This document shows positions 1-5,868 of a DNA stretch of 6,090 bases, piece after piece. The DNA lies in assembly GCA_030597505.1 (NCBI GenBank), contig JAUVRS010000174.1, forward strand, positions 1-6,090, written 5' to 3'. Below the pieces are notes generated by a model, which had not been told where the DNA came from, did no database searches, and saw only the letters and a list, made by a program, of their open reading frames with translations. Position 1 is the first letter of the stretch. Each line of letters starts with the position of its first letter. The DNA is from Desulfobacteraceae bacterium (GTDB taxonomy: Bacteria > Desulfobacterota > DSM-4660 > Desulfatiglandales > Desulfatiglandaceae). The translations under genes and the position numbers were made by a program.

Positions 1-418
1 AATTCTGTGAGGCCAACGGCCAAGGACTGGAGAAATAACCGTCTGGACAAGAAAATACTTTGGATCATATCTCTGCCCGCACCTTTACCAGCATCATCTG
101 AAATTATGCGGCTGAAGCGCTTCATCCGTACTATCTCATTCCACTTATTTACGCATTTGCCCGGTACTCACACGGTTTCTAAATGTTAAAGGATATAAGG
201 CTATTTTATCCTTTGCCTCATGATTGATAATCTCGTAAAAAGTCTGATATCAACTTTTCCTGACTTATAACCCTTCGAGTTTATTATTCGGGGTCTACTC
301 ATGAAGAAAACCAACTAACTCATGTCAAGGTCCTGGATTATGATATCTGCTACACCAAATGTAGAGAAGAATAACAGGGGGCGCGGAAACTGGGGCTTTG
401 TTGGTTTGAAAGGGGACG
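1..418. other. Non-coding left flank, no gene supported
   Basis: No reading frame here looks like a real protein on either strand. A 60-codon frame at 7-189 (plus) starts with GTG, has no clear ribosome binding site and has a composition that resembles no family I know. The segment contains a perfect 8-bp inverted repeat, AAAGGATA at 188-195 and TATCCTTT at 207-214, with an 11-nt AT-rich loop. It lies 200 bp beyond the stop of the beta-helix gene and has no strong T-run, so it is at best a weak terminator. No intrinsic terminator is obvious directly after the stop codon at 419. The stretch probably is the 3' flank of the beta-helix gene and an intergenic region. Confidence 0.6.
188..214. repeat. 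AT-rich inverted repeat (8-bp arms)
   Basis: The arms AAAGGATA (188-195) and TATCCTTT (207-214) match perfectly around an 11-nt loop. The stem is AT-rich and is not followed by a long T-run in either direction. A transcription-termination or processing role for the beta-helix transcript is possible but unproven, and chance is a fair explanation. Confidence 0.3.
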
Positions 419-2200
419 CTATTGAAGGACCAGATTTTCCAGTGTCACCGAACCACCAGACACTTGCATAGACCCTTGAATTATGGTGTACCCTGGTTTG
501 GCCGAAAAGCTCAAATCCCATCCGCCCTGAAAGACCAGCATCTTGGGCTCAGCCAGAATCAAGTTTTCATAGTAGACTTCCCGAGATAAGTTTATTGTGG
601 CTGTATTACCCGCCCGATCGACCCCGACCTGGATCCAGGAATAACAAAGTTTTTTATCGTCACAAATCCCGTCAAGGGAAACATATATAGTTGATGGTAC
701 TAAGGCGAACTCAAAACCGCCCATATCGTATTTGCCCCCTTGGGGACGTACGTTTCCGACAACATCATACACACCTGCATAGGCCAGATTCTCACCCGAA
801 TTTATGGCGCCAGACCCTGCCTGAAGATCAAAGTCCAATTGATCGGGCTTTTTGAATTGGGGGTCTGCAAAAAGACCGTTCTCATCATTGGTTGTCCCGG
901 CCCTATATGAGTCGAACCCCGTGTAGGTGATGCCCTTCCATTGCCATGTGCTGGTTTCGCTTCCTTCAGGTGAAAAATAAAGGTTGTGGTCTATCACACT
1001 GCCGGTGTTCTGGGGATAGGGGTTCGAGATCAGAATGGACTGGCTGTTGGCGTTAAAGATGTTATTCTTGATAATGTTGTTCCTTATGTCAAACTGAAGC
1101 AACAGTTCTCCATTTCCATCCATCCGGGTATCATTATGATACAGGGTATTGTTGATCACTTTACAGTCCCGGGTGCTGCCTCTCTGGTCATCGTATCCGC
1201 CCATGGCGATGCCTGCGATTTTGTTGTTATAGATTATGTTATTGCGAACAGTAACATTGCTGGTGACCCTGCCCGAATGTTCGCTGGCAATCTCTATCCC
1301 GATGTCTGATAATGTCACAATATTTCTTTGGACAATGATGTCCCTGCCGCCATCCACGTAAATGCCGCCGGCGCTATACTCAGCACCGTATGATGGATTT
1401 CCATATGACGAAATGTTGTACACCTTGTTTCCGCTTATTTCTCCGTTCCGGGTCTGATCGTAGGTTGAATCCGGAGAAGTTCCTTCAAAGCCAATGCAAT
1501 CGATGGCAATATTATTGGCATCTCTGACAGTATTATTGGTTATTTGAAAAGTTTCCACGTTCCCGTTTAGTGCTAGGGCCTCGCTCGACCCAAGAATCAA
1601 GTTGTACAATTCATTCCCATCAATGATAAGGTTATTGATCGATTCAGGGGCTGAGGTGCCGTACACAGATATCCCGTGGGCGTCGGCATCTTGTCCTGCG
1701 CTGTTGACGGGCGCATGGGTTTCGATGTGATGGATGCGGTTGTTTCTTAATTCAATGTGGTGGGACGTACCCCTTATATGAATGCCTGCAGGAACGATAT
1801 TTTTTGTCGAACTGGAGTAGTTACGGATCTCAAAACCCTTTAAGACAATGTAATTCCTGTTTTCAATAAGAAAGAGTCCTGCAGCACCGGAAGCGACTGT
1901 AAGGTTGCTTCCGTCAACCACAGGTTTTTCACCCGGGTAGTTTTGAAACCTGATGTATCCCCCGACAAATGAACCTGAAACGTTTATGGTCACCTGTTCG
2001 TTATAAACCCCACCCCTTACATAAACCGTGCTTCCCGCCGTGACCGTGTCGGCCGCCTTTTGTATGGTGGCCCATGGCTGTGACAAGGTTCCAGGATTAT
2101 TGTTGTCGCCGTCCGGGGAAACATAGTAAGGAGCTGCCCAAGAAAATAGTGTGTCGGAAAAGACATGAAATGCAAAAACCAAAAAGGCGATTTTTATCAT
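419..2200 (-). CDS. Secreted right-handed parallel beta-helix (pectate-lyase-like) protein
   Basis: The 593-residue protein begins with a Sec signal peptide: MIKIAFLVFAF, a hydrophobic core, and a likely cut near residues 22-23 (SWA-A). The mature start (YYVSPDGDNNNPGT, then QPWATIQKAADTV and STVYVRGGVYNEQV, residues 25-71) is the usual N-terminal cap of DUF1565/PL9-like beta-helix proteins. Residues ~110-410 carry repeated Asn-rich coils of the PbH1 type (IELRNNRIHHI, FQITNNTVRDA, VTVRNNIIYNN, CKVINNTLYHN, IRNNIIKNNIF). Residues ~444-498 (FADPQFKKPDQLDFDLQ, then GSGAINSG, NVRPQGGKYDMGGFE) are the common closing segment of these proteins. Residues ~503-593 form an extra module with two cysteines (C513, C519) and a GGWD motif. 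The fold is clear, but lyase activity is not: I could not place catalytic or calcium-binding residues. The likely site is periplasm or outside, and the likely target a polysaccharide. The ATG start is supported by the signal peptide and TAGGAG at 2211-2216. Confidence 0.88.
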   Translation of the reverse strand: MIKIAFLVFAFHVFSDTLFSWAAPYYVSPDGDNNNPGTLSQPWATIQKAADTVTAGSTVYVRGGVYNEQVTINVSGSFVGGYIRFQNYPGEKPVVDGSNLTVASGAAGLFLIENRNYIVLKGFEIRNYSSSTKNIVPAGIHIRGTSHHIELRNNRIHHIETHAPVNSAGQDADAHGISVYGTSAPESINNLIIDGNELYNLILGSSEALALNGNVETFQITNNTVRDANNIAIDCIGFEGTSPDSTYDQTRNGEISGNKVYNISSYGNPSYGAEYSAGGIYVDGGRDIIVQRNIVTLSDIGIEIASEHSGRVTSNVTVRNNIIYNNKIAGIAMGGYDDQRGSTRDCKVINNTLYHNDTRMDGNGELLLQFDIRNNIIKNNIFNANSQSILISNPYPQNTGSVIDHNLYFSPEGSETSTWQWKGITYTGFDSYRAGTTNDENGLFADPQFKKPDQLDFDLQAGSGAINSGENLAYAGVYDVVGNVRPQGGKYDMGGFEFALVPSTIYVSLDGICDDKKLCYSWIQVGVDRAGNTATINLSREVYYENLILAEPKMLVFQGGWDLSFSAKPGYTIIQGSMQVSGGSVTLENLVLQ

Positions 2201-2210
2201 GTTTTATCAG

Positions 2211-2216
2211 CTCCTA
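2211..2216 (-). promoter_or_regulatory. Ribosome binding site of the beta-helix gene
   Basis: On the minus strand TAGGAG lies 10 nt before the ATG at 2200. The spacing is slightly long but acceptable, and the start also places the signal peptide correctly. Confidence 0.6.
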
Positions 2217-2348
2217 CTTTTGAAAAAGACTCTGAATCGTGAGGGAAAGACTCATTCATGCATTCCATATGGGCGATTTGACCTGCATTTCACATATGAG
2301 AGATCGCGTCTGGTTTGCCCTCACTCCGCTCACTAAAACAGGTCGGTT

Positions 2349-2387
2349 TTTGACATGTAAAAAAGTGCTTTTTACACGGGCGTCAAA
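2349..2387 (-). promoter_or_regulatory. Nested inverted repeat in the beta-helix leader
   Basis: Outer arms TTTGAC (2349-2354) and GTCAAA (2382-2387) enclose inner arms TGTAAAAA (2356-2363) and TTTTTACA (2369-2376) around a 5-nt loop. If the promoter at 2400-2428 is used, this structure starts within about 10 nt of the 5' end of the mRNA. It could be a 5' stabilising stem-loop or a binding site for a dimeric repressor next to the promoter. The sequence does not decide between these, and the inner stem is AT-rich. Confidence 0.35.
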
Positions 2388-2399
2388 GTTTTATGTGGG

Positions 2400-2428
2400 A
2401 GTGTAGGGAGTATTCCAATGAGTGTCAA
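2400..2428 (-). promoter_or_regulatory. Sigma70-type promoter of the beta-helix gene
   Basis: On the minus strand there is a perfect -35 box TTGACA (2428-2423), a 17-bp spacer and the -10 box TACACT (2405-2400), which keeps the key T-A---T positions of TATAAT. The predicted start near 2393 gives a leader of about 190 nt before the ATG at 2200. This is the best promoter match seen in the window; a random perfect -35 with ideal spacing is possible but not common. Confidence 0.55.
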
Positions 2429-2664
2429 CGCTATCTCTCTATAAAAACACGCGCCTTACATCATATTGCACACGCCTTCCTCTTCGACATATCCGTACCC
2501 ATCTCTGACAAATTCAGCGAAAAATGAGGCGCTTTTACCATCCACACCTGCCCATGACATTACTGTTTTTGAAATTTTCAGATTGTTTTTCCCCTGGGTT
2601 TATGGCATACAAAATTATGTAAAGATCTAAAGTTCGTTGGATTGTGCCGGTGGCACATATGGCA

Positions 2665-2806
2665 CCTAAGGGCCTGCGCAAAAATAACTTTGCATTTTCG
2701 CATCCCTGCTTCAAGCCATCTTTGGTTGCGCCTCAATCGGCACAGCCAAATCTGACCCAAACCCGGGCGCCAATTCCGCGAAGTTATTTCTGTGCAGGTC
2801 CTTAGG
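2665..2806. mobile_element. MITE-like element with 26-bp terminal inverted repeats
   Basis: The left arm (2665-2690, beginning CCTAAGGGCCTGC) and the reverse complement of the right arm (2781-2806, beginning CCTAAGGACCTGC) agree at 23 of 26 positions. Differences fall at 2672/2799, 2678/2793 and 2681/2790; as plus-strand RNA the first two become G-U pairs. Inside lies a second inverted repeat, 2721-2731 with 2740-2750 (TTTGGTTGCGC and GCACAGCCAAA). There is no transposase, so this is a non-autonomous element or a remnant of insertion-sequence ends. The outermost CCTAAGG (2665-2671) and CCTTAGG (2800-2806) are both inverted copies and near-direct copies of each other, so the true border may lie inside them with a CTNAG-like target duplication. 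A 60-codon minus-strand frame crossing it (2578-2760) is most likely a by-product. I cannot assign an insertion-sequence family. Confidence 0.6.
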
Positions 2807-2810
2807 AGGT
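2804..2810 (+). promoter_or_regulatory. Strong ribosome binding site overlapping the element end
   Basis: AGGAGGT is a full anti-Shine-Dalgarno match, 6 nt before the GTG at 2817, and it decides that non-ATG start. Its first three bases lie within the right terminal repeat of the MITE-like element, so the repeat could pair with part of the site in RNA. Confidence 0.8.
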
Positions 2811-2816
2811 CCGATT

Positions 2817-3143
2817 GTGGACAATTTTTTTGATTACGTATCGACCCATCCCATAGCCGCTATTATACTCGGTGCACTGATAATTCTTGTTGCTTATTTT
2901 GTCATCAAGAAATTGCTACAGGTTGCACTGATTGTCGGGCTCATCCTGGTTGGGGTCGCGGGATATTATTATTACAAGGCCCCCGATCAGTTCAGCAAAA
3001 ACCTGAAGAGCACCGTGGATGACATAAGGGGCCACGCCAAGGAGGCTTTGATAAAGGGGAAGAGTATCTTGGAAAAAGGGAAGGATTTGGTCGAAGACAT
3101 TGAGGGAAAAGTAAAGGAGGACAAAAAAACAGTTGGCAAGTGA
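2817..3143 (+). CDS. Small membrane protein of unknown function with Lys-rich cytosolic tail
   Basis: The 108-residue protein starts at GTG, fixed by AGGAGGT 6 nt upstream. I do not recognise a named family. Residues ~12-30 (PIAAIILGALIILVAYFVI) and ~33-53 (LLQVALIVGLILVGVAGYYYY) are two hydrophobic stretches separated only by KK, so it is either a tight helical hairpin or one long bent segment. Residues ~54-108 form a highly charged, probably helical tail (KAPDQFSKNLKSTVDDIRGHAKEA, then repeated K-G-K-x-x-L/E-K-G-K-D spacing), expected on the cytosolic side by the positive-inside rule. The pattern resembles small YtxH-like stress or envelope proteins in build only. It precedes the histidine kinase by 35 bp on the same strand with no terminator between them, so co-transcription is likely; a role in presenting a signal to the kinase is a guess. 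Confidence 0.8.
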   Translation: MDNFFDYVSTHPIAAIILGALIILVAYFVIKKLLQVALIVGLILVGVAGYYYYKAPDQFSKNLKSTVDDIRGHAKEALIKGKSILEKGKDLVEDIEGKVKEDKKTVGK

Positions 3144-3178
3144 TTTATTAAACCCAAACTGATTTTTGTGTCAAACCC

Positions 3179-4996
3179 ATGGAAAAGTATTTTTCTCTTA
3201 TCCGTATTGGAGAACAACTTAGGGCTATCATGAGTTTTTCCGGGAGTTCCCGGGTCATCCTGAAATACGGTGAGCTCATATACGAGTGCCACCAAGGCAC
3301 CGGCGATGGCATAAATGAAGTGATAGAACCCAGAGATGAAAAGGCCCTAAAAAATTATTTTGAAGATGACCCTGACACAAAGGTTATTTTGCTTGGAAAG
3401 GGAAAATTAATTTTTGTTGCACCCTCCGGTTCGATTGAAAAAGACACCCTGGAGTTTTTGGCAAAGGAACTTGAGGAAGACATCCAGTTTGCCTCGATTG
3501 TAGACACCCTGTTTCAAGCCAGCATGACCATCTCTTCCAACCTCAAACTCAAACCCTTACTGGACAAAGTAATGAGTCTTTCAGAGGGGATACTCGACCC
3601 TGAAGTTACCGCCGTAATGTTGCTGGACCATGAAAAAAATGAGCTTTTTTGGGAAGTAGCAAGAGGTGACAAATCTGAATTTTTTCATGAGGAGATCAGG
3701 CTGCCTCTTGGCGTGGGGATCGGCGGGTATGTGGCGGAGACAGGAGAATCGCTTATAATCAATGATGTGTATAAGGATCCCAGGTGGAACCCCTCTTACG
3801 ACAAAAAGAGCGGTTTTCGCACCCGATCTATGATCTGTGTCCCTATAAAATTCAAAGGGAAAATTTTGGGGGTCATAGAAGTCATCAATAAGAAAACAGG
3901 GGACTTCACCTCAAGAGATTTAAGGACGCTTGAGATCCTTGCGGCACAGGCAGGCGGTGCCATAGAGAATGCCACGATCCACGAAGAATTGGAGGAAACT
4001 TACGAAGAGCTCAAGGTTTTGGACAAGGCCAAGGAAAGGGTGATTAACCACTTGTCTCATGAACTCAAGACCCCATTGGCACTGATCTCTGCCGTATTTG
4101 CAAGGGTCTCCAAAGTGTTACAGGAAGCGAGTATTCCGGGACTGGACAAAACTCTAAAAAGAGGTCAGCGCAATCTGGACCGATTGTTGGATCTTCAGTC
4201 AAAAATCGATGACATTCTCAATCAACGGTCGGTCGATGAAAAGGAAAGGATACTTGATATCATCCATGATGCTGCAAATTTTATCGAAGAGCTCAAAGAA
4301 GAAGACCGTGAGGAGGGCTCAGAGATTCTGGAGCTGATTTCCACCCGTATAGAATCCCTTTTCAGCCCTGACGACATCCGCATGGAGGATATTTCTGTGG
4401 ACCAGCTCTTGGATGATATATGCAATGAGGGGACACTCTCCATGGGGGGGAGACATCTTGAAATTGTGAGGACCTTTCAAAAAGATTTGACCCTTCATAT
4501 GGACAGAAACATTGTTACAAAGGTATTCCGAGGTTTGTTAAAAAACGCGATCGAAAACACACCTGACGAGGGAAAAATTGAAATCAGTTCAAAACTTCTG
4601 GCCAAAGAAATACAAATAGACTTCCGTGATTATGGTGTGGGGATCACCCCTGAAAACCAAAAAATGATCTTTGGCGGATTTTTTCATACCCAGGACACAA
4701 ACCTATATTCCTCAAGGCGGCCCTATGAGTTTAACGCCGGGGGATCAGGAGCTGATCTGCTTAGGATCAAGACATTCTCAAAAAGATATGGTTTCTCAAT
4801 CAATTTTGAAAGTACACGCTGCGGGTTTATTCCAAAGGATACGGACACATGCCCGGGGGTGATCACCCGTTGCGCGTTTGTCACTGGAAAAGCCGGATGT
4901 TTTAAATCCGGCGGAAGTCTATTTACCGTTAAATTCCCAAAAACGAGCCAGACCAATATAAAAGACAAACCGGGCTTGGCAGAAGGGGGGTTGTAA
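3179..4996 (+). CDS. Orphan cytosolic GAF-domain histidine kinase, atypical
   Basis: The 605-residue protein has no signal peptide or membrane helix. Residues 1-100 are an unrecognised input domain. Residues ~103-262 are a GAF domain (LPLGVGIGGYVAETGESLIINDV, VPIKFKGKILGVIEVINKKTG). Residues ~264-288 are a short coiled coil. The H box is HLSHELKTPL with phosphoacceptor His294. The ATPase domain has an N box (LLKNAIENTP, N456 and N460), a G1 box (DYGVGI, D484) and a G2-like loop GGSGADLLRIK (521-531), replacing the usual GxGLGL. His294 to N456 is about 160 residues, longer than the usual 110-120, because of an acidic helical stretch at ~350-400. The tail holds four cysteines (C548, C558, C565, C574) before the final strand SGGSLFTVKF. 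It probably autophosphorylates and passes phosphate to a regulator encoded elsewhere; none is nearby. ATG 3179 has no Shine-Dalgarno; ATG 3230 (residue 18), 5 nt after AGGG, is a real alternative start. Confidence 0.88.
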   Translation: MEKYFSLIRIGEQLRAIMSFSGSSRVILKYGELIYECHQGTGDGINEVIEPRDEKALKNYFEDDPDTKVILLGKGKLIFVAPSGSIEKDTLEFLAKELEEDIQFASIVDTLFQASMTISSNLKLKPLLDKVMSLSEGILDPEVTAVMLLDHEKNELFWEVARGDKSEFFHEEIRLPLGVGIGGYVAETGESLIINDVYKDPRWNPSYDKKSGFRTRSMICVPIKFKGKILGVIEVINKKTGDFTSRDLRTLEILAAQAGGAIENATIHEELEETYEELKVLDKAKERVINHLSHELKTPLALISAVFARVSKVLQEASIPGLDKTLKRGQRNLDRLLDLQSKIDDILNQRSVDEKERILDIIHDAANFIEELKEEDREEGSEILELISTRIESLFSPDDIRMEDISVDQLLDDICNEGTLSMGGRHLEIVRTFQKDLTLHMDRNIVTKVFRGLLKNAIENTPDEGKIEISSKLLAKEIQIDFRDYGVGITPENQKMIFGGFFHTQDTNLYSSRRPYEFNAGGSGADLLRIKTFSKRYGFSINFESTRCGFIPKDTDTCPGVITRCAFVTGKAGCFKSGGSLFTVKFPKTSQTNIKDKPGLAEGGL

Positions 4997-5067
4997 ACAG
5001 GCGCCTGAGACAAACAGATGAGCAGGTAGCAGCGCTTCACACCTGAATTCCCACCTGAATATCCGGG
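4997..5067. other. Convergent intergenic gap with small repeats
   Basis: The kinase and crotonase genes converge here, 71 bp apart. The gap has a perfect 10-bp palindrome CAGGCGCCTG (4998-5007) right after the kinase stop and two copies of CACCTGAAT (5040-5048 and 5052-5060) at a 12-bp step. Neither has the loop and T-run of an intrinsic terminator, so the means of termination between these genes is not visible. Confidence 0.5.
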
Positions 5068-5868
5068 CTATTTCTCCTCTGATTCCGCAAATGATGCCAC
5101 GGCTTCCATGAATTCAGAAGTGCAACAGCACATACTCTGATTACGATTTTCAAGTTCTATTGCGGCCTCCAGGGAAGGGGCATTGAGGTTTTGATTCAAA
5201 GCCTCCTTTGTCAGACGAAGCCCCATGGGACTTTTGGTGAGCATGGTTCGGGCCATTTCCATTGCCGCATCCATCAAGTCACCCTCTTTCACCAAACAAC
5301 TGACAAGGCCGATCCTTTCCGCTTCTTCTGCCGAGACGGTCCGTCCGGTCAATAAAATCTCTGAGGCCTTAGCCCTGCCCACGGCCCTGGGCAAAAAGTA
5401 ACTGGTTCCCAATTCACCGCCTGAAAGGCCGATGTTGATAAAAGATGCTATAAAGTTGGCCCGTGGTGTAGCAAGAATCACATCAGACGCAAGAGCTATA
5501 CACATCCCCCCTCCGGCTGCCGGACCATCTACTGCTGCGATTATGGGCTGGGGCAATCGGCGCATCTCCAGAATTCGTTCGGAATATTTCTTCTGAATAG
5601 CCACCAGATGGGTTGCAGCATCTGAAAAAAGAGCGGTTGCGTCTCTCCGCAACCGCGCGTCCTTTATGTCCGCACCGGAACAAAACCCCCGCCCTTCCCC
5701 GACAATGATAACCACCCTCACCCTGTCCCATTCACAAAGCTGATCAAAGAGGCTGTGAAGATCGTCCAGCATGTCCAGGTTTATGGCATTCAGTCGATCA
5801 GGACGGTTGAGTGTGATCAACCCGATCCCTGCTTCCGGTTCTTCGAACCTTATCGTGCGAAATGTCAT
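5068..5868 (-). CDS. Enoyl-CoA hydratase/isomerase (crotonase) family protein
   Basis: At 266 residues this is the normal crotonase length. It shows the family's N-terminal strand (GLITLNRPDRLNAIN), the first oxyanion-hole loop CSGADIK (residues 63-69, A66) and the second, GPAAGGG (115-121, G120), so it should bind an acyl-CoA thioester and stabilise its enolate. LPRAVGRAKASEILLTGRTVSAEEAERIGLVS (159-190) is the usual C-terminal part of the core. Aligned by eye to rat mitochondrial hydratase, Glu144 is replaced by C123 and Glu164 by F143, so simple hydratase chemistry is doubtful. An acidic residue, E152, sits in SGGELG (149-154), a motif I recall from crotonases of the SGCE/DLG type. Substrate and reaction cannot be named. 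A run of three cysteines (247-249) is near the C-terminus. The ATG start is supported by GGGAGG 7 nt upstream. No other fatty-acid or aromatic degradation gene is adjacent, so it appears monocistronic in this window. Confidence 0.88.
   Translation of the reverse strand: MTFRTIRFEEPEAGIGLITLNRPDRLNAINLDMLDDLHSLFDQLCEWDRVRVVIIVGEGRGFCSGADIKDARLRRDATALFSDAATHLVAIQKKYSERILEMRRLPQPIIAAVDGPAAGGGMCIALASDVILATPRANFIASFINIGLSGGELGTSYFLPRAVGRAKASEILLTGRTVSAEEAERIGLVSCLVKEGDLMDAAMEMARTMLTKSPMGLRLTKEALNQNLNAPSLEAAIELENRNQSMCCCTSEFMEAVASFAESEEK

Larger units (their letters stand above)
2201..2664. other. Long intergenic region: leader and promoter of the beta-helix gene
   Basis: No convincing gene lies here. 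The left half (2201-2400) is the probable untranslated leader of the minus-strand beta-helix gene, with an inverted repeat at 2349-2387 and imperfect direct repeats TGCATTCCATATG (2259-2271) and TGCATTTCACATATG (2284-2298). A promoter-like sequence sits at 2400-2428 on the minus strand. From 2429 to 2664 I see only a small GTGCC/GGCAC inverted repeat (2644-2656) and no good plus-strand promoter for the gene at 2817. Confidence 0.55.

Noticed and set aside
315..521. 68-codon minus-strand frame overlapping the end of the beta-helix gene, considered as a frameshifted continuation
   Set aside because: The beta-helix protein has a plausible natural end at LENLVLQ, and the alternative frame has no family signature after the stop.
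986..1309. 107-codon plus-strand frame inside the beta-helix gene
   Set aside because: It is the antisense of the Asn-rich repeat region, with no ribosome binding site and no protein-like features.
2290..2335. GGGCAAACC on the minus strand, as in the core of the c-di-GMP-I (GEMM) riboswitch
   Set aside because: The other hallmark, GGACGCAAAGCC with its tetraloop-receptor arrangement, is absent downstream, so the match is probably chance.
2640..2670. TGGCAC-like words suggesting a sigma54 promoter
   Set aside because: The GG and GC elements are not 10 bp apart on the plus strand, and on the minus strand the flanking bases fit poorly.
2578..2760. 60-codon minus-strand reading frame across the MITE-like element
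   Set aside because: It spans the element's left repeat and flank, has Cys/Arg/His-rich composition like a frame by-product, and has no ribosome binding site or recognised family.
4998..5007. CAGGCGCCTG palindrome as terminator of the kinase gene
   Set aside because: It has no loop and no following T-run, so it does not fit an intrinsic terminator.
4723..5040. 105-codon minus-strand frame antisense to the kinase 3' end
   Set aside because: It overlaps a well-supported gene and shows no motif or ribosome binding site.
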